A DNA stretch of 64,000 nucleotides from Providencia rettgeri. Lineage in GTDB: Bacteria > Pseudomonadota > Gammaproteobacteria > Enterobacterales > Enterobacteriaceae. This document shows positions 1 to 8,757 of the stretch, in pieces (position 1 is the stretch's first letter; every line of letters begins with the position of its first letter). The position numbers and the translations under genes are program-made. Below the pieces are notes generated by a model that saw nothing but the letters and a program-made list of their open reading frames with translations, had not been told where the DNA came from and ran no database searches. The stretch covers positions 2,542,001-2,606,000 of the forward strand of contig NZ_CP163512.1 of the NCBI RefSeq assembly GCF_041075285.1, given 5' to 3'.

Positions 1-413
1 CGATCACTCGCTACAAAGAAGGCAAACCGATTTTCTACTACACTTGGACGCCTTATTGGATCAGTGACGTGTTAAAACCGGGTCGTGACGTGGTGTGGCT
101 AGAAGTTCCTTTCTCGGCGATGCCAAATGGTGAAAAAATTGATACCAAACTGCCTAACGGTAAAAACTATGGCTTCCCACCAAGTACCATGCACATTGTC
201 GCAAACAAACAATGGGCGGCAGAGAACCCTGCGGCAGCCAAATTGTTTGCCATCATGAAATTACCGATTGCTGACGTGAATGCGCAGAACCTAAGAATGC
301 ATAATGGTGAAGCCTCACAAGCCGATATCGAACGTCATGCAAACGCGTGGATCAAAGCCCACCAGTCCACATTTGATGGCTGGATAAAGCAAGCGCAAGA
401 AGCCGCTAAATAA
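1..413 (+). CDS. proX: ProX, glycine betaine/proline-binding periplasmic protein (C-terminal part)
   Basis: This is the 3' end of a gene that begins before the window; the reading frame is open from base 3. The visible 136 residues match the C-terminal lobe of ProX, the periplasmic solute receptor of the ProVWX osmoprotectant ABC transporter, including a stretch beginning [16 protein letters not shown]. In ProX, aromatic residues of this kind build the betaine-binding cage. The assignment is supported by gene order: in E. coli proVWX is followed by an MFS gene and then emrRAB, as here. The gene ends in a terminator region that carries a repeat insertion. Confidence 0.9.
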   Translation, partial: ITRYKEGKPIFYYTWTPYWISDVLKPGRDVVWLEVPFSAMPNGEKIDTKLPNGKNYGFPPSTMHIVANKQWAAENPAAAKLFAIMKLPIADVNAQNLRMHNGEASQADIERHANAWIKAHQSTFDGWIKQAQEAAK

Positions 414-441
414 GCCTAAATAGTTCGTGCAACTAACTTTA

Positions 442-629
442 GCCACCTTAACTCGGTGGCTGAGGTTGTTGACAAAGTGGGATAAAAGCGTGGTTTTTCC
501 CACTTTGTGTTATCAGGCGAAAATCAATATATTGATTTTCCTTGTTTATTTTCAATAACCTATCCAACCTGCCGCCAAACATGTTATGTGTGTCAGCAGT
601 CTGAGCCACCTTAACTCGGTGGCTTTTTT
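442..629 (+). terminator. Duplicated intrinsic terminator stem after proX, split by a repeat
   Basis: The hairpin gccaccttaactcggtggc occurs twice, at 442-460 and 605-623. The identical stretch is 21 bp (441-461 and 604-624). Only the second copy runs into a T tract (624-629) and so looks like a working rho-independent terminator. The first is followed by gagg and then by the dispersed repeat at 466-601. Confidence 0.75.
466..601 (+). repeat. MITE-like dispersed repeat A, copy 1
   Basis: About 136 bp, with two homologous copies elsewhere in the window (6606-6742 inverted; 58566-58700). The ends are imperfect inverted repeats: left gttgttgacaaag, right tgtgtcagcagtc. It contains a perfect 11-bp stem (472-482 with 498-508, loop of 15) and a perfect 22-bp palindrome at 519-540 centred on aatcaatatattgatt. 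It has no coding capacity. It lies between the two copies of the proX terminator stem, in the same direction as proX. Size, terminal repeats and lack of an ORF fit a non-autonomous miniature element, but no parent transposase is visible here. Confidence 0.75.
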
Positions 630-709
630 ACATTTAATAATAAAAAGAAATAACCAGAGGAAATGAATTTTGTTTATAGTAGCCACCTAGCAATTAATAG
701 GTAACCTAT

Positions 710-1909
710 ATGAAACAGAACCAAACAGCAGAGCTGACCACCAGCCTCACCATTTTAATGGCAATTGCGACAGGTCTTGTCGTTGCCAGTAACTACTATG
801 CTCAGCCACTGTTAGACACCATTGCAGCCCAATTTAACCTTACCACTAACATGGCTGGGTTTATTGTCACCGCAGCACAGCTTGGTTACGCCGTTGGTTT
901 ATTATTTTTAGTCCCTCTCGGGGATTTATTTGAACGCAAGCGACTAATTTTATTGATGACACTGCTTTCTGCGTCTGGCTTACTGATTACCGCACTTTCA
1001 ACCAATATTTGGCAGATCCTATTAGGGACGGCTCTGACAGGGCTGTTTTCAGTTGTTGCTCAGGTACTTATTCCTATGGCGGCATCCATTGCTCATCCTA
1101 ATAAGCGAGGCAAAGCTGTCGGTATTATTATGAGCGGCTTACTGCTGGGTATTTTACTGGCGAGAACGGTTTCAGGTGCGGTGGCGATGGTCGGAGGTTG
1201 GCGTGCAATTTATTGGGTCGCGTTTGCTTTATTAATTATCTTATTAATTGTATTAGCGATTAAATTACCTCGCTACCACCAAAAAGCCAATCTGAACTAT
1301 TTTCAGCTCCTATGCTCTATTGGCCGTTTATTTTTCAGCACCCCAGTGTTAGCCGTTAGAGCTTCTCTTGGCGCGCTTTCATTTGCTAACTTTGGCTTAT
1401 TATGGACAGCGATGGCATTTTTATTGGCTAGCCCTCCCTTTAACTATTCTGAAGGCACCATTGGCTTATTTGGTCTCGTTGGCGCTGCGGGCGCATTAAT
1501 GGCCTCTCAAGCAGGACACCTAGTGGATAAAGGCAAGGGTAAGATGATCACAACCGTTGGCTTAGTTTTATTACTACTGTCTTGGTTACCTATAGGTTTA
1601 GCAAAACACTCTTTAATCGCCTTTATTATCGGTATTCTGGTTCTCGATCTTGCCGTTCAAGCCGTCCATGTCACCAGCCAAAGTACCTTATATCGCATCA
1701 TGCCTGAAGCACGTAATCGCCTAACCGCAGGGTATATGACCAGTTATTTTATTGGGGGAGCACTTGGCTCGTTATTATCAGGTTATGCCTATGAACGTGC
1801 GGGCTGGGAAGGTGTCGCGATAGCTGGCGTCAGTTTAACGGCATTAAGCTTAATCATTTGGGCTATTGGTATTCGATTTGATCCAACAGTTCCCCCCTCA
1901 GAAGCGTAA
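710..1909 (+). CDS. Major facilitator superfamily transporter (YgaY-like position)
   Basis: A 399-residue integral membrane protein with 12 predicted hydrophobic segments. It carries an MFS signature after TM2 (GDLFERKRLI, about residues 71-80). The N-terminal half, with NYYAQPLLDTIA and GYAVGLLFLVPLGD, is typical of DHA1-type drug/H+ antiporters. It lies between proX and emrR, the place of E. coli ygaY, a pseudogene in K-12; here the frame is intact. The substrate cannot be read from sequence; small-molecule efflux is an inference from the family. Translation starts at an ATG 9 bases after taggtaac. Confidence 0.85.
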   Translation: MKQNQTAELTTSLTILMAIATGLVVASNYYAQPLLDTIAAQFNLTTNMAGFIVTAAQLGYAVGLLFLVPLGDLFERKRLILLMTLLSASGLLITALSTNIWQILLGTALTGLFSVVAQVLIPMAASIAHPNKRGKAVGIIMSGLLLGILLARTVSGAVAMVGGWRAIYWVAFALLIILLIVLAIKLPRYHQKANLNYFQLLCSIGRLFFSTPVLAVRASLGALSFANFGLLWTAMAFLLASPPFNYSEGTIGLFGLVGAAGALMASQAGHLVDKGKGKMITTVGLVLLLLSWLPIGLAKHSLIAFIIGILVLDLAVQAVHVTSQSTLYRIMPEARNRLTAGYMTSYFIGGALGSLLSGYAYERAGWEGVAIAGVSLTALSLIIWAIGIRFDPTVPPSEA

Positions 1910-2569
1910 TACCTTTCATTTTTTATTGTCGATAACATTTAAAAATAAATGTTATCGACAGCACATAAATACATAAAAAAACATAATATATTTACGGTAT
2001 TGTCAACCTTTTTTTCTGCATTTTTGTCCATAACCTATAAATTATTATCCATAATTCAGGACTATAGTTATATGTTGTTATAGTTACTATGGCAAAAGTC
2101 AGCAAATGACACAGTTAAACAAATACTATATCTACCTAGAACAGTATAATTATTGTTAATTTGCCCAATAATTATTGCTAGAAATAATCATACAAAAACA
2201 ATAAATAGGTATTTACACTTAATGAATAGCAATATCTATCTAACTTGTAATTATTGGGTAACAAAAAAAATGGTGTTGAGTTAATGTAATGTGATTATAT
2301 ATTGCTTTATATGATTTTATTTGAGGTATAAATCGTGTTTTTTCTGGTTATTTTATGTTCAAATAAACATAAGTAGGCTAAAAATTCACTTTGGGCTATA
2401 CTGAAACACATAAATTACATTCATAAAATTTATGAATGATGTATCATTATCAAAATAAAATCATCGATATTAATTAAGTATAATTGCTAATTCTATCTTT
2501 TAATATACCATTTAGATGGTTGATGACAGTTGTAATCTTACCAACTGAAACTAATAAGGTATCCAAATA
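1910..2569. other. 660-bp very AT-rich gene-free stretch upstream of emrR
   Basis: No credible ORF. It begins with a perfect 13-bp inverted repeat (1928-1940 with 1947-1959, loop of 6) without a T tract, placed where a terminator for the MFS gene would be. Further on is a second inverted repeat (2146-2155 with 2166-2175, taattattg type), and the same word recurs near 2248-2256. ygaZ and ygaH, which occupy this position in E. coli, are absent. The emrR promoter must lie in the last part, but I could not choose among many AT-rich candidates. Confidence 0.6.
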
Positions 2570-3085
2570 ATGGAAAGTTCATTTACACCGACAGAAGAGC
2601 TATTAAATGCTCGTGTCGCACAGCAAGATACACACGAAAAACCCATTCCGTACCAAGAAATACTGTTAACACGCTTATGCATGCATGTTCATGGAAAATT
2701 ACTTGAATCTCGCAACAGTATGCTACGTGCTCAAGGCATTAATGAAACCCTTTTCATGGCATTAATGATTTTAGATACAAAAGATACACGCAGTATCCAA
2801 CCTTCCGAGCTCAGTGCTGCACTTGGTTCATCCCGTACCAATGCAACACGTATCGCAGATGAACTCGAAAAAAATGGTTGGATTGAACGAAAAGAAAGCC
2901 ACAATGACAGACGTTGTCTACATTTACACCTCACAGAAAAAGGTTCAGAGTTTTTAAGTGGCTTATTACCGCCACAACACCGTGCACTAATCGATATATG
3001 GTCAGTTTTAGAAGATGATGAAAAACAGCAGTTGGATAAACTAATGCGTAAGCTACTGGTAAAACTGGATACTATAAAAGATTAA
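2570..3085 (+). CDS. emrR: EmrR (MprA), MarR-family repressor of emrAB
   Basis: A 171-residue MarR-type winged-helix regulator, close to the 176 residues of E. coli MprA/EmrR. The helix-turn-helix and wing cover about residues 75-130 ([20 protein letters not shown], then [10 protein letters not shown] with the conserved wing Asp-Arg-Arg). In E. coli this protein represses emrRAB and is released by uncouplers and other efflux substrates such as CCCP and nalidixic acid. Adjacent emrA and emrB support the same role here. The 216-bp gap to emrA is long and contains a strong hairpin. Confidence 0.95.
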   Translation: MESSFTPTEELLNARVAQQDTHEKPIPYQEILLTRLCMHVHGKLLESRNSMLRAQGINETLFMALMILDTKDTRSIQPSELSAALGSSRTNATRIADELEKNGWIERKESHNDRRCLHLHLTEKGSEFLSGLLPPQHRALIDIWSVLEDDEKQQLDKLMRKLLVKLDTIKD

Positions 3086-3230
3086 CCACTTTTTTTGTAA
3101 GGTTAATGTATTTGAGGCATTCTGCTGCCATAAGGCGAAAAAAAACTTTTCAGCCGGCAATATTTCATTATCCTTTCAACCTTATGCTTTACGATATTCC
3201 CGCAAGCAGCAAAATCATTTGTAGTCTCAG

Positions 3231-3260
3231 TTTCCAGTGGTTATGACTAACTACTGGAAA
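3231..3260 (+). repeat. 13-bp inverted repeat between emrR and emrA
   Basis: Arms 3231-3243 (tttccagtggtta) and 3248-3260 (taactactggaaa), loop tgac, with one G-U pair if transcribed. It sits about 40 bp before the emrA start and has no T tract, so it is not a standard terminator. It could be an operator for EmrR or a processing or attenuation hairpin in the emrRAB transcript; the sequence alone does not decide. Confidence 0.6.
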
Positions 3261-3301
3261 CAACCGTGATCCTTATCCATCGAAAATGGAGTAATACCCG
3301 T

Positions 3302-4483
3302 ATGAGTTCCCCTGAGGAAATGCAACAAATGCAAGCTCCCCAACGAAATAAAAAAAGACAACGCAGAAATGCCTTAATGTTTTTAACGTTAATTTTTATA
3401 GTAATTGGTGTGGGCTGGGCCGTTTACTGGTATTTAGTACTTCGCCATTATGAATCAACGGATAATGCTTACGTCGCAGGTAACCAAGTCCAAATACAAT
3501 CCCAAATATCGGGAAGTGTTATGACCGTTAACGTCGACAACACTGACTTTGTGCAAAGTGGTACCGTGCTGGTTGAACTTGACCCACGGGACGCTGAACT
3601 TGCACTCGATAAAGCCAAAACCCAATTAGCAAACAGTGTGCGTCAAACTCGCCAACACATGATTAATAGTCGCCAACTACAAGCTAATATTGATGTTAAA
3701 CGCTCAGAATTAGGTCGTTTACAAAATGATTTAAAACGCCGTGAAGTGTTAGGCAGCAGCAATTTAATTGGTAGAGAAGAGCTACAGCATGCTCGTGAAT
3801 CCGTTGTGAGTGCAAAAGCTGCATTAGACATGGCAGTTGAACAATATAACGCCAACCAAGCGATCGTTCTCAACACATCCATTGAAAAGCAACCCGCCGT
3901 CGAACAAGCCGCTACTGAAGTTCGTAATGCATGGCTGACGTTACAACGAACCAAAATTGTTAGCCCAGTCGATGGCTATGTTTCCCGCCGTAGTGTACAG
4001 GTTGGCTCACAAATCACGCCATCAACCCCATTAATGGCCATTGTTCCATCAAATGGCATGTGGATTGATGCTAACTTTAAAGAAACACAGCTAGCTGATA
4101 TGCGTATTGGTCAACCTGCGAAAGTGACAGCTGATTTCTACGGTAAAGATGTGGTCTTTAATGGCACTGTTGTCGGTTTAGATATGGGGACGGGGAGTGC
4201 GTTTTCATTACTACCAGCACAAAATGCCAGTGGCAACTGGATCAAAGTCGTGCAACGCCTCCCAGTGCGTATTGCGTTAGATCCAGCCCAACTGGAAGAA
4301 CACCCACTGCGTATCGGCCTATCTACCGAAGTGACAATTGATACCTTAAATAAAGATGGCAAGGTGCTGTCAAAAGGCATGCGCGATGCACCTGCATATC
4401 ACACATCAGCATTAGCGGTGGATATGTCCCCTGCAGACAAAATAGTTACTGAGATAATTAATAATAACGCTGGAAACAAATAA
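3302..4483 (+). CDS. emrA: EmrA, membrane fusion (periplasmic adaptor) subunit of the EmrAB-TolC pump
   Basis: From the ATG at 3302 this is a 393-residue HlyD-family adaptor. It has a basic N-terminus, one transmembrane segment (about residues 24-44) and a first lipoyl half (TDNAYVAGNQVQIQSQISG). A long coiled coil follows (about 95-210, containing NLIGREELQHARE), then the second lipoyl half and beta-barrel domain (MWIDANFKETQLADMRIGQP). It connects EmrB to TolC. A GTG 36 bases upstream is in frame, but the ATG has a ggag site at suitable spacing and fits the E. coli N-terminus. emrB follows after 17 bp. Confidence 0.95.
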   Translation: MSSPEEMQQMQAPQRNKKRQRRNALMFLTLIFIVIGVGWAVYWYLVLRHYESTDNAYVAGNQVQIQSQISGSVMTVNVDNTDFVQSGTVLVELDPRDAELALDKAKTQLANSVRQTRQHMINSRQLQANIDVKRSELGRLQNDLKRREVLGSSNLIGREELQHARESVVSAKAALDMAVEQYNANQAIVLNTSIEKQPAVEQAATEVRNAWLTLQRTKIVSPVDGYVSRRSVQVGSQITPSTPLMAIVPSNGMWIDANFKETQLADMRIGQPAKVTADFYGKDVVFNGTVVGLDMGTGSAFSLLPAQNASGNWIKVVQRLPVRIALDPAQLEEHPLRIGLSTEVTIDTLNKDGKVLSKGMRDAPAYHTSALAVDMSPADKIVTEIINNNAGNK

Positions 4484-4500
4484 GTGGGAGCGCAACAAAT

Positions 4501-6036
4501 ATGACCGCACCACTTACAGGCTCAAAGCTGGCTTGGATGACCATCGCCCTCTCTTTGGCGACATTTATGCAGGTCCTTGATTCAACAATTGCCAACGTTG
4601 CTATCCCAACGATTGCAGGTAATCTTGGTGCATCTAACTCCCAAGGAACCTGGGTGATCACTTCATTCGGCGTAGCAAATGCGATCTCCATTCCAGTCAC
4701 GGGCTGGTTAGCTCGGCGTATTGGTGAAGTTCGACTATTCCTATGGTCTACCGGTTTATTTGCTTTAACATCTTGGTTATGCGGTATTTCTGGCAACCTA
4801 GAAATGCTGATTTTATTCCGTGTGTTGCAAGGTTTAGTTGCGGGCCCGTTGATCCCTCTATCCCAGAGTCTACTTCTCAATAACTACCCTCCGGCAAAAC
4901 GCAGCATGGCCTTAGCGTTGTGGTCAATGACTATTGTGATCGCCCCAATTTGTGGCCCTATTCTCGGCGGTTATATTAGTGATAACTACCATTGGGGATG
5001 GATATTCTTTATCAATGTTCCGTTTAGTGTTGCAATTATTTTTGCCATCATGCACACCTTAAAAGGCCGTGAGACAAAAATTTCTATCCAACGTATTGAT
5101 ACCGTTGGTTTAGTTTTATTGGTTGTTGGCGTTGGTGCACTGCAAATCATGCTCGACCAAGGGAAAGAACTTGATTGGTTTAACTCGACCGAGATCATCG
5201 TTCTGACCGTGATTGCGGTTATTGCGATTGCGTTCTTAATTGTTTGGGAGCTGACGGATGATCACCCCGTCATTGATCTCTCTTTATTTAAAGAACGCAA
5301 TTTTACGATTGGCTGCTTATCACTTAGCCTCGCCTATATGTTGTACTTTGGCACCATCGTTTTGCTTCCTCAGTTATTGCAAGAAGTATATGGCTATACT
5401 GCAACATGGGCAGGTTTAGCGTCCGCACCTGTCGGGCTATTACCGCTACTTATCACGCCAATTATCGGGAAATTTGGTAACCGTATTGATATGCGTTACT
5501 TAGTCACATTTAGCTTTATTATCTATGCTGTCTGTTACTACTGGCGTGCTTATACCTTTGAGCCAGGCATGGGCTTTGCCGCAGCAGCTTGGCCACAATT
5601 CGTTCAAGGTCTTGCTATCGCCTGCTTCTTTATGCCATTAACCACCATTACGTTATCGGGGCTACCCCCTGAAAAAATGGCATCGGCATCTAGCTTATCC
5701 AATTTTACTCGAACACTGGCAGGGGCAATTGGAACCTCAATTACCACCACAATGTGGACACAAAGAGAATCCATGCACCATGAAAATCTGACAGAATTTG
5801 TCAACCCCTATAACCCGAACGCACAGCACATGTATAGCGAATTGGCACAAATCGGTATGAATGAACAGCAAAGTGCAGCTTACTTAGCAAAAACGATTAC
5901 AGACCAAGGGCTAATTTTATCTGCCAATGAAATTTTCTGGTTATCAGCGGGGGTCTTTATCTTGCTAATGGTGATCGTGTGGTTTGCTAAACCGCCATTT
6001 GGTGCTGGATCAAAAGATGGTGGGGGAGCACACTAA
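4501..6036 (+). CDS. emrB: EmrB, DHA2-family multidrug efflux permease
   Basis: A 511-residue inner-membrane protein with 14 expected transmembrane helices, the DHA2 (14-TMS drug:H+ antiporter) pattern. The hallmark LDSTIANVAIPTIAGNL lies in TM1 (about residues 22-38), and the family glycine-rich motif C-like segment in TM5 (IAPICGPILGGYISD). EmrB drives proton-coupled efflux of hydrophobic compounds through EmrA and TolC. It is the last gene of emrRAB; a terminator hairpin follows. The luxS gene that neighbours emrB in E. coli is not here. Confidence 0.96.
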   Translation: MTAPLTGSKLAWMTIALSLATFMQVLDSTIANVAIPTIAGNLGASNSQGTWVITSFGVANAISIPVTGWLARRIGEVRLFLWSTGLFALTSWLCGISGNLEMLILFRVLQGLVAGPLIPLSQSLLLNNYPPAKRSMALALWSMTIVIAPICGPILGGYISDNYHWGWIFFINVPFSVAIIFAIMHTLKGRETKISIQRIDTVGLVLLVVGVGALQIMLDQGKELDWFNSTEIIVLTVIAVIAIAFLIVWELTDDHPVIDLSLFKERNFTIGCLSLSLAYMLYFGTIVLLPQLLQEVYGYTATWAGLASAPVGLLPLLITPIIGKFGNRIDMRYLVTFSFIIYAVCYYWRAYTFEPGMGFAAAAWPQFVQGLAIACFFMPLTTITLSGLPPEKMASASSLSNFTRTLAGAIGTSITTTMWTQRESMHHENLTEFVNPYNPNAQHMYSELAQIGMNEQQSAAYLAKTITDQGLILSANEIFWLSAGVFILLMVIVWFAKPPFGAGSKDGGGAH

Positions 6037-6043
6037 TCTCAGG

Positions 6044-6077
6044 CTACCCCTACATTCTGATGTGGGGTTAGTTTTTT
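6044..6077 (+). terminator. Intrinsic terminator of emrRAB
   Basis: An imperfect GC-rich stem (ctacccctacat paired with atgtggggttag, loop tctg) is followed immediately by a run of six T. It lies just after the emrB stop codon. Confidence 0.75.
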
Positions 6078-6136
6078 ACTTCTGCGCTTTCCCCAACCAA
6101 TGCGGGGGAGCATTATCCTAATTAGGTAAAACAGCG

Positions 6137-6559
6137 ATGAAATCATGGATTGAAAATAGTCAGGCATTAGCATTAATTAATGCCATGGATGATATTCAGG
6201 CGGAGCAATACCGAAGAAAACTGATTTGCTACGTTAACCAATATCAAGAAACTTATTCATTCGATATTTTGGACGACGTTCAGGCTTATATGCAGTTAAA
6301 ACTGGCGGCTGATGATCTTGATTTTAGTACCATCCCCGATGAAATCACCCAAGCCATCATAGAAGGTTATTACGAATACTGCATCAGTTTAAATGAAATA
6401 TCTGCGGCATATCAAATCGTAACTAAAGCCACCCCATTGACCCGTTTAGACCTCATTGAATTCGTTAATCATATATTAGAAGCTTTCTCATGTAATTATG
6501 CAGAAGAAGAGTTTCTCGCTCCGAAGTTAGCGGAGTTTGCGGATTTATTTGCTCACTAA
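6137..6559 (+). CDS. Hypothetical 140-residue acidic protein
   Basis: I do not recognise this protein. It has no signal peptide, membrane segment or cysteine-rich site. It is acidic, rich in Asp/Glu, Leu, Ile and Tyr, and reads as mostly helical (for example YYEYCISLNEISAAYQIV and EFVNHILEAFSCNYAEEEF). It stands alone between the emrB terminator and a terminator hairpin of its own at 6580-6602. Codon use looks like that of its neighbours and the ORF does not overlap another gene, so a real gene is likely. A cytoplasmic small-domain protein is all that can be inferred. Confidence 0.65.
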   Translation: MKSWIENSQALALINAMDDIQAEQYRRKLICYVNQYQETYSFDILDDVQAYMQLKLAADDLDFSTIPDEITQAIIEGYYEYCISLNEISAAYQIVTKATPLTRLDLIEFVNHILEAFSCNYAEEEFLAPKLAEFADLFAH

Positions 6560-6573
6560 TCAAATTGTAGATA

Positions 6574-6604
6574 GAAAAAAGCCATACGTAAAAACGTATG
6601 GCCC
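6574..6604. terminator. Bidirectional terminator hairpin between the 140-aa gene and yfiF
   Basis: Stem gccatacg / cgtatggc with loop taaaa. On the minus strand it is followed by a T-rich tract (ggcttttttc), a good terminator for yfiF. On the plus strand the bases after the stem are ccagatt, where repeat A begins, so there is no T run for the plus-strand gene. Confidence 0.7.
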
Positions 6605-6605
6605 A

Positions 6606-6742
6606 GATTGCTGACAAACATAACATGTTTGGCTGCAGGTTGGATAAGTTTAGAAAATAAACATGGAAAATCAATATATTGGTTTTCGCCTGATAACATC
6701 AAGTGGGAAAAACCTCGCTTTTATCCCACTTTGTCAACAACC
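6606..6742 (-). repeat. MITE-like dispersed repeat A, copy 2 (inverted)
   Basis: The reverse complement of repeat A: it begins gattgctgacaaac and ends tttgtcaacaaccc, so the imperfect inverted ends are again visible. The central palindrome is kept with one change (aatcaatatattggtt). In its forward sense it lies downstream of yfiF on the minus strand, between the yfiF stop codon and the terminator hairpin at 6580-6602. It has no coding capacity of its own. Confidence 0.75.
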
Positions 6743-6768
6743 CATCGAAATCACATCAATAAAATCGT

Positions 6769-7878
6769 TTATTTAACTTGGTTTTGCTGCCACCATTGTG
6801 CCAACATCACACCTGTTGCCACAGAAACATTCAGGCTTTCAACTTTACCCGTCCCGCCAATAAATAAGCTCATATCCCCTTGTTCCCAGGTGCTATCACT
6901 TAAACCATCACTCTCTTGGCCTAAAACGAGCACCATTTTAGCGGGCAACGTCGCTTTCGCTAAATCTTGGCTACCTTTATGGCTTGAAGTGGTGACAATG
7001 GTATACCCCGCTTTACGAAACTTATCTAGCGTGGAAGTCAAGCCATCCGCATCGATAGCTTTAATGTGCTCAGCACCACCTTCTGCGGTACGAATTGCGG
7101 CACCAGACTCCAACATAGCCGCATCTTGTAAAATCACACCTTGCACACCAAAGTGAGCACAACTACGCATGATCCCGCCTAAATTATGGGGGTTGCCCAC
7201 ATCTTCTAGCGCTAACACACAGTCCTTTTCTGCGGCTTGCTGTAAATAAGCATCCGCACTCATGCCGCCACGTTTTTTGATAATAAAGCACACACCACCA
7301 TGATGCTCTGTACCGGACGCTTTTGATAGCTCTTCATCATCGACAACATGATACGCTTTGCGGTTTGCTGCCATCCATTTCAAGGCATCACGAAAGCGCG
7401 GGGTGACAGATTGCAAAAACCACGCACGAACAATGGCATCTGGCCGATTTTTAAACATGGCTTGGCACGCATTTTCACCATAAATACGCGTCTCTTCTTG
7501 GCGTTGCTTACGCAGTTGTTCAGGATCAATTTGGCTTTTTCCAACAATCCCACCATGATCATTTTCAAATTCGGCACTATCCGGTTTTGAAACAGTACGC
7601 CATGGAGAACGCTCACGCGGTGCACTATCACGATTATCAGAGCGACGACGTTCTTGACGACCGCTCTCAGAGCGATTCGAACGACTTCCTCTTTCTTGGG
7701 GGGCACCATCACGTCGGTGACCACCGCGTCTATCGTTGCCCCCACGTCTATCATCGCGACTACCGTCACGACCACCACGGCGTTTATCGCTGCCTTGGTT
7801 GTTGCCCTGCTCTTCACTGCGGACATACATCACTTTTACTTTGCCGTTTTTACCACTAAAATCATTCGAGTCGTTCAT
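6769..7878 (-). CDS. yfiF: YfiF, SpoU/TrmH-family RNA 2'-O-methyltransferase homologue
   Basis: From the ATG at 7878 (a GTG precedes it by one codon) the product has 369 residues. The C-terminal 150 residues are a SPOUT methyltransferase domain with [20 protein letters not shown] (motif 1), [12 protein letters not shown] (motif 2) and [15 protein letters not shown] (motif 3), the knot that binds S-adenosylmethionine. An SpoU substrate-binding domain precedes it (about 125-200). Residues 30-95 are an Arg/Gly/Asp-rich low-complexity tail. The target RNA of YfiF is not established to my knowledge. Neighbours (divergent tapT, then patZ, pssA) match E. coli except that trxC is missing. Confidence 0.9.
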   Translation of the reverse strand: MNDSNDFSGKNGKVKVMYVRSEEQGNNQGSDKRRGGRDGSRDDRRGGNDRRGGHRRDGAPQERGSRSNRSESGRQERRRSDNRDSAPRERSPWRTVSKPDSAEFENDHGGIVGKSQIDPEQLRKQRQEETRIYGENACQAMFKNRPDAIVRAWFLQSVTPRFRDALKWMAANRKAYHVVDDEELSKASGTEHHGGVCFIIKKRGGMSADAYLQQAAEKDCVLALEDVGNPHNLGGIMRSCAHFGVQGVILQDAAMLESGAAIRTAEGGAEHIKAIDADGLTSTLDKFRKAGYTIVTTSSHKGSQDLAKATLPAKMVLVLGQESDGLSDSTWEQGDMSLFIGGTGKVESLNVSVATGVMLAQWWQQNQVK

Positions 7879-8047
7879 CACTATTCCCTACTAAGCTATG
7901 GCGCGAAGATTACATGATGTTGCAAGGCTACGCTACCGATCCGCACTATTATCTCACCGAAAACTTATTGAATATACCTCTATCGCATAGAAATCGTTTT
8001 GCGTACAATATGCGGCTTATTTTATAGTCTGAAAAACAGTAATCAAA

Positions 8048-8749
8048 ATGACATCTAATGCCGTTTATCACCTCCGCCAGCAACGCCTCGCCTTATCAAC
8101 AAAACCGTTTAAAGCTAGGGGCTGTCGTGTAAAGCGCTGCCAATATTGTTTGTTACCTGTTCCACAATGCCTTTGCCAAGAGACGGTATCTTGCCAAGCG
8201 AAAAGCCAATTTTGCTTGATCATGTTTGATGGTGAAGTGTTTAAACCCAGCAATACGGGAAAACTCATTGCAGATGTCCTACCTGATACACTGGCTTTTC
8301 AGTGGTCAAGAACTGCGCCAGAAACTCAGCTTTTAGCGGCATTGGAGGATGATACTCGGCAACCTTATCTGATTTTTCCAAACAGCTACGCCCAAGAAAA
8401 TCGTATTGTTGTGAATGAACCGAACATTTCTGACAAGCCTGCTTTATTTATTCTATTAGATGGAACATGGCCTGAAGCACGAAAAATGTTCCGTAAGAGC
8501 CCGTATCTTAACCATATTCCACTGTTATCCATCAACACAAAAGCACGAACGGACTACCTGCTACGCACGCCATCTCGTGAAGAACAACACTGCACCGCTG
8601 AAGTTGCCGCCACCTTGCTAGAGCTCGCGGGTGACGTCCAAGCATCACGGCAATTGTTTAGTCATTTTAGCCTATTTCGCCAGAAATACCTTGAAGGAAA
8701 ACCCCATCACCCTGTGGCAAAAATGCTGTTAAACGAAGAGGAGCTCTAA
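8048..8749 (+). CDS. tapT: TapT (YfiP), tRNA-uridine aminocarboxypropyltransferase, DTW domain
   Basis: A 233-residue DTW-domain protein. An N-terminal cysteine cluster (CRVKRCQYCLLPVPQCLC, about residues 26-43) is followed by the SPOUT-related DTW core with LLDGTWPEARKMF near residue 140 and the family end region LFSHFSLFRQKYLEGK. E. coli TapT makes acp3U47 in tRNA from S-adenosylmethionine. It is divergent from yfiF and precedes patZ, as in E. coli. The family name motif DxTW is present as DGTW. Confidence 0.9.
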   Translation: MTSNAVYHLRQQRLALSTKPFKARGCRVKRCQYCLLPVPQCLCQETVSCQAKSQFCLIMFDGEVFKPSNTGKLIADVLPDTLAFQWSRTAPETQLLAALEDDTRQPYLIFPNSYAQENRIVVNEPNISDKPALFILLDGTWPEARKMFRKSPYLNHIPLLSINTKARTDYLLRTPSREEQHCTAEVAATLLELAGDVQASRQLFSHFSLFRQKYLEGKPHHPVAKMLLNEEEL

Positions 8750-8757
8750 CTATTTTT

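Noticed and set aside
315..503. Minus-strand ORF over the proX end and repeat A
   Set aside because: Antisense to proX and without family features; a chance ORF.
1928..1959. Perfect 13-bp inverted repeat taken as the terminator of the MFS gene
   Set aside because: No T tract follows on either strand, so it is reported only as an inverted repeat within the AT-rich region.
6608..7156. 182-codon plus-strand ORF starting inside repeat A
   Set aside because: Most of it is antisense to the conserved SPOUT domain of yfiF and it begins within the repeat, so it is a shadow frame.
7380..7917. Four overlapping ORFs opposite or out of frame with yfiF
   Set aside because: They arise from the repetitive Arg/Gly-rich coding part of yfiF, which leaves several frames open; none has a plausible protein pattern.
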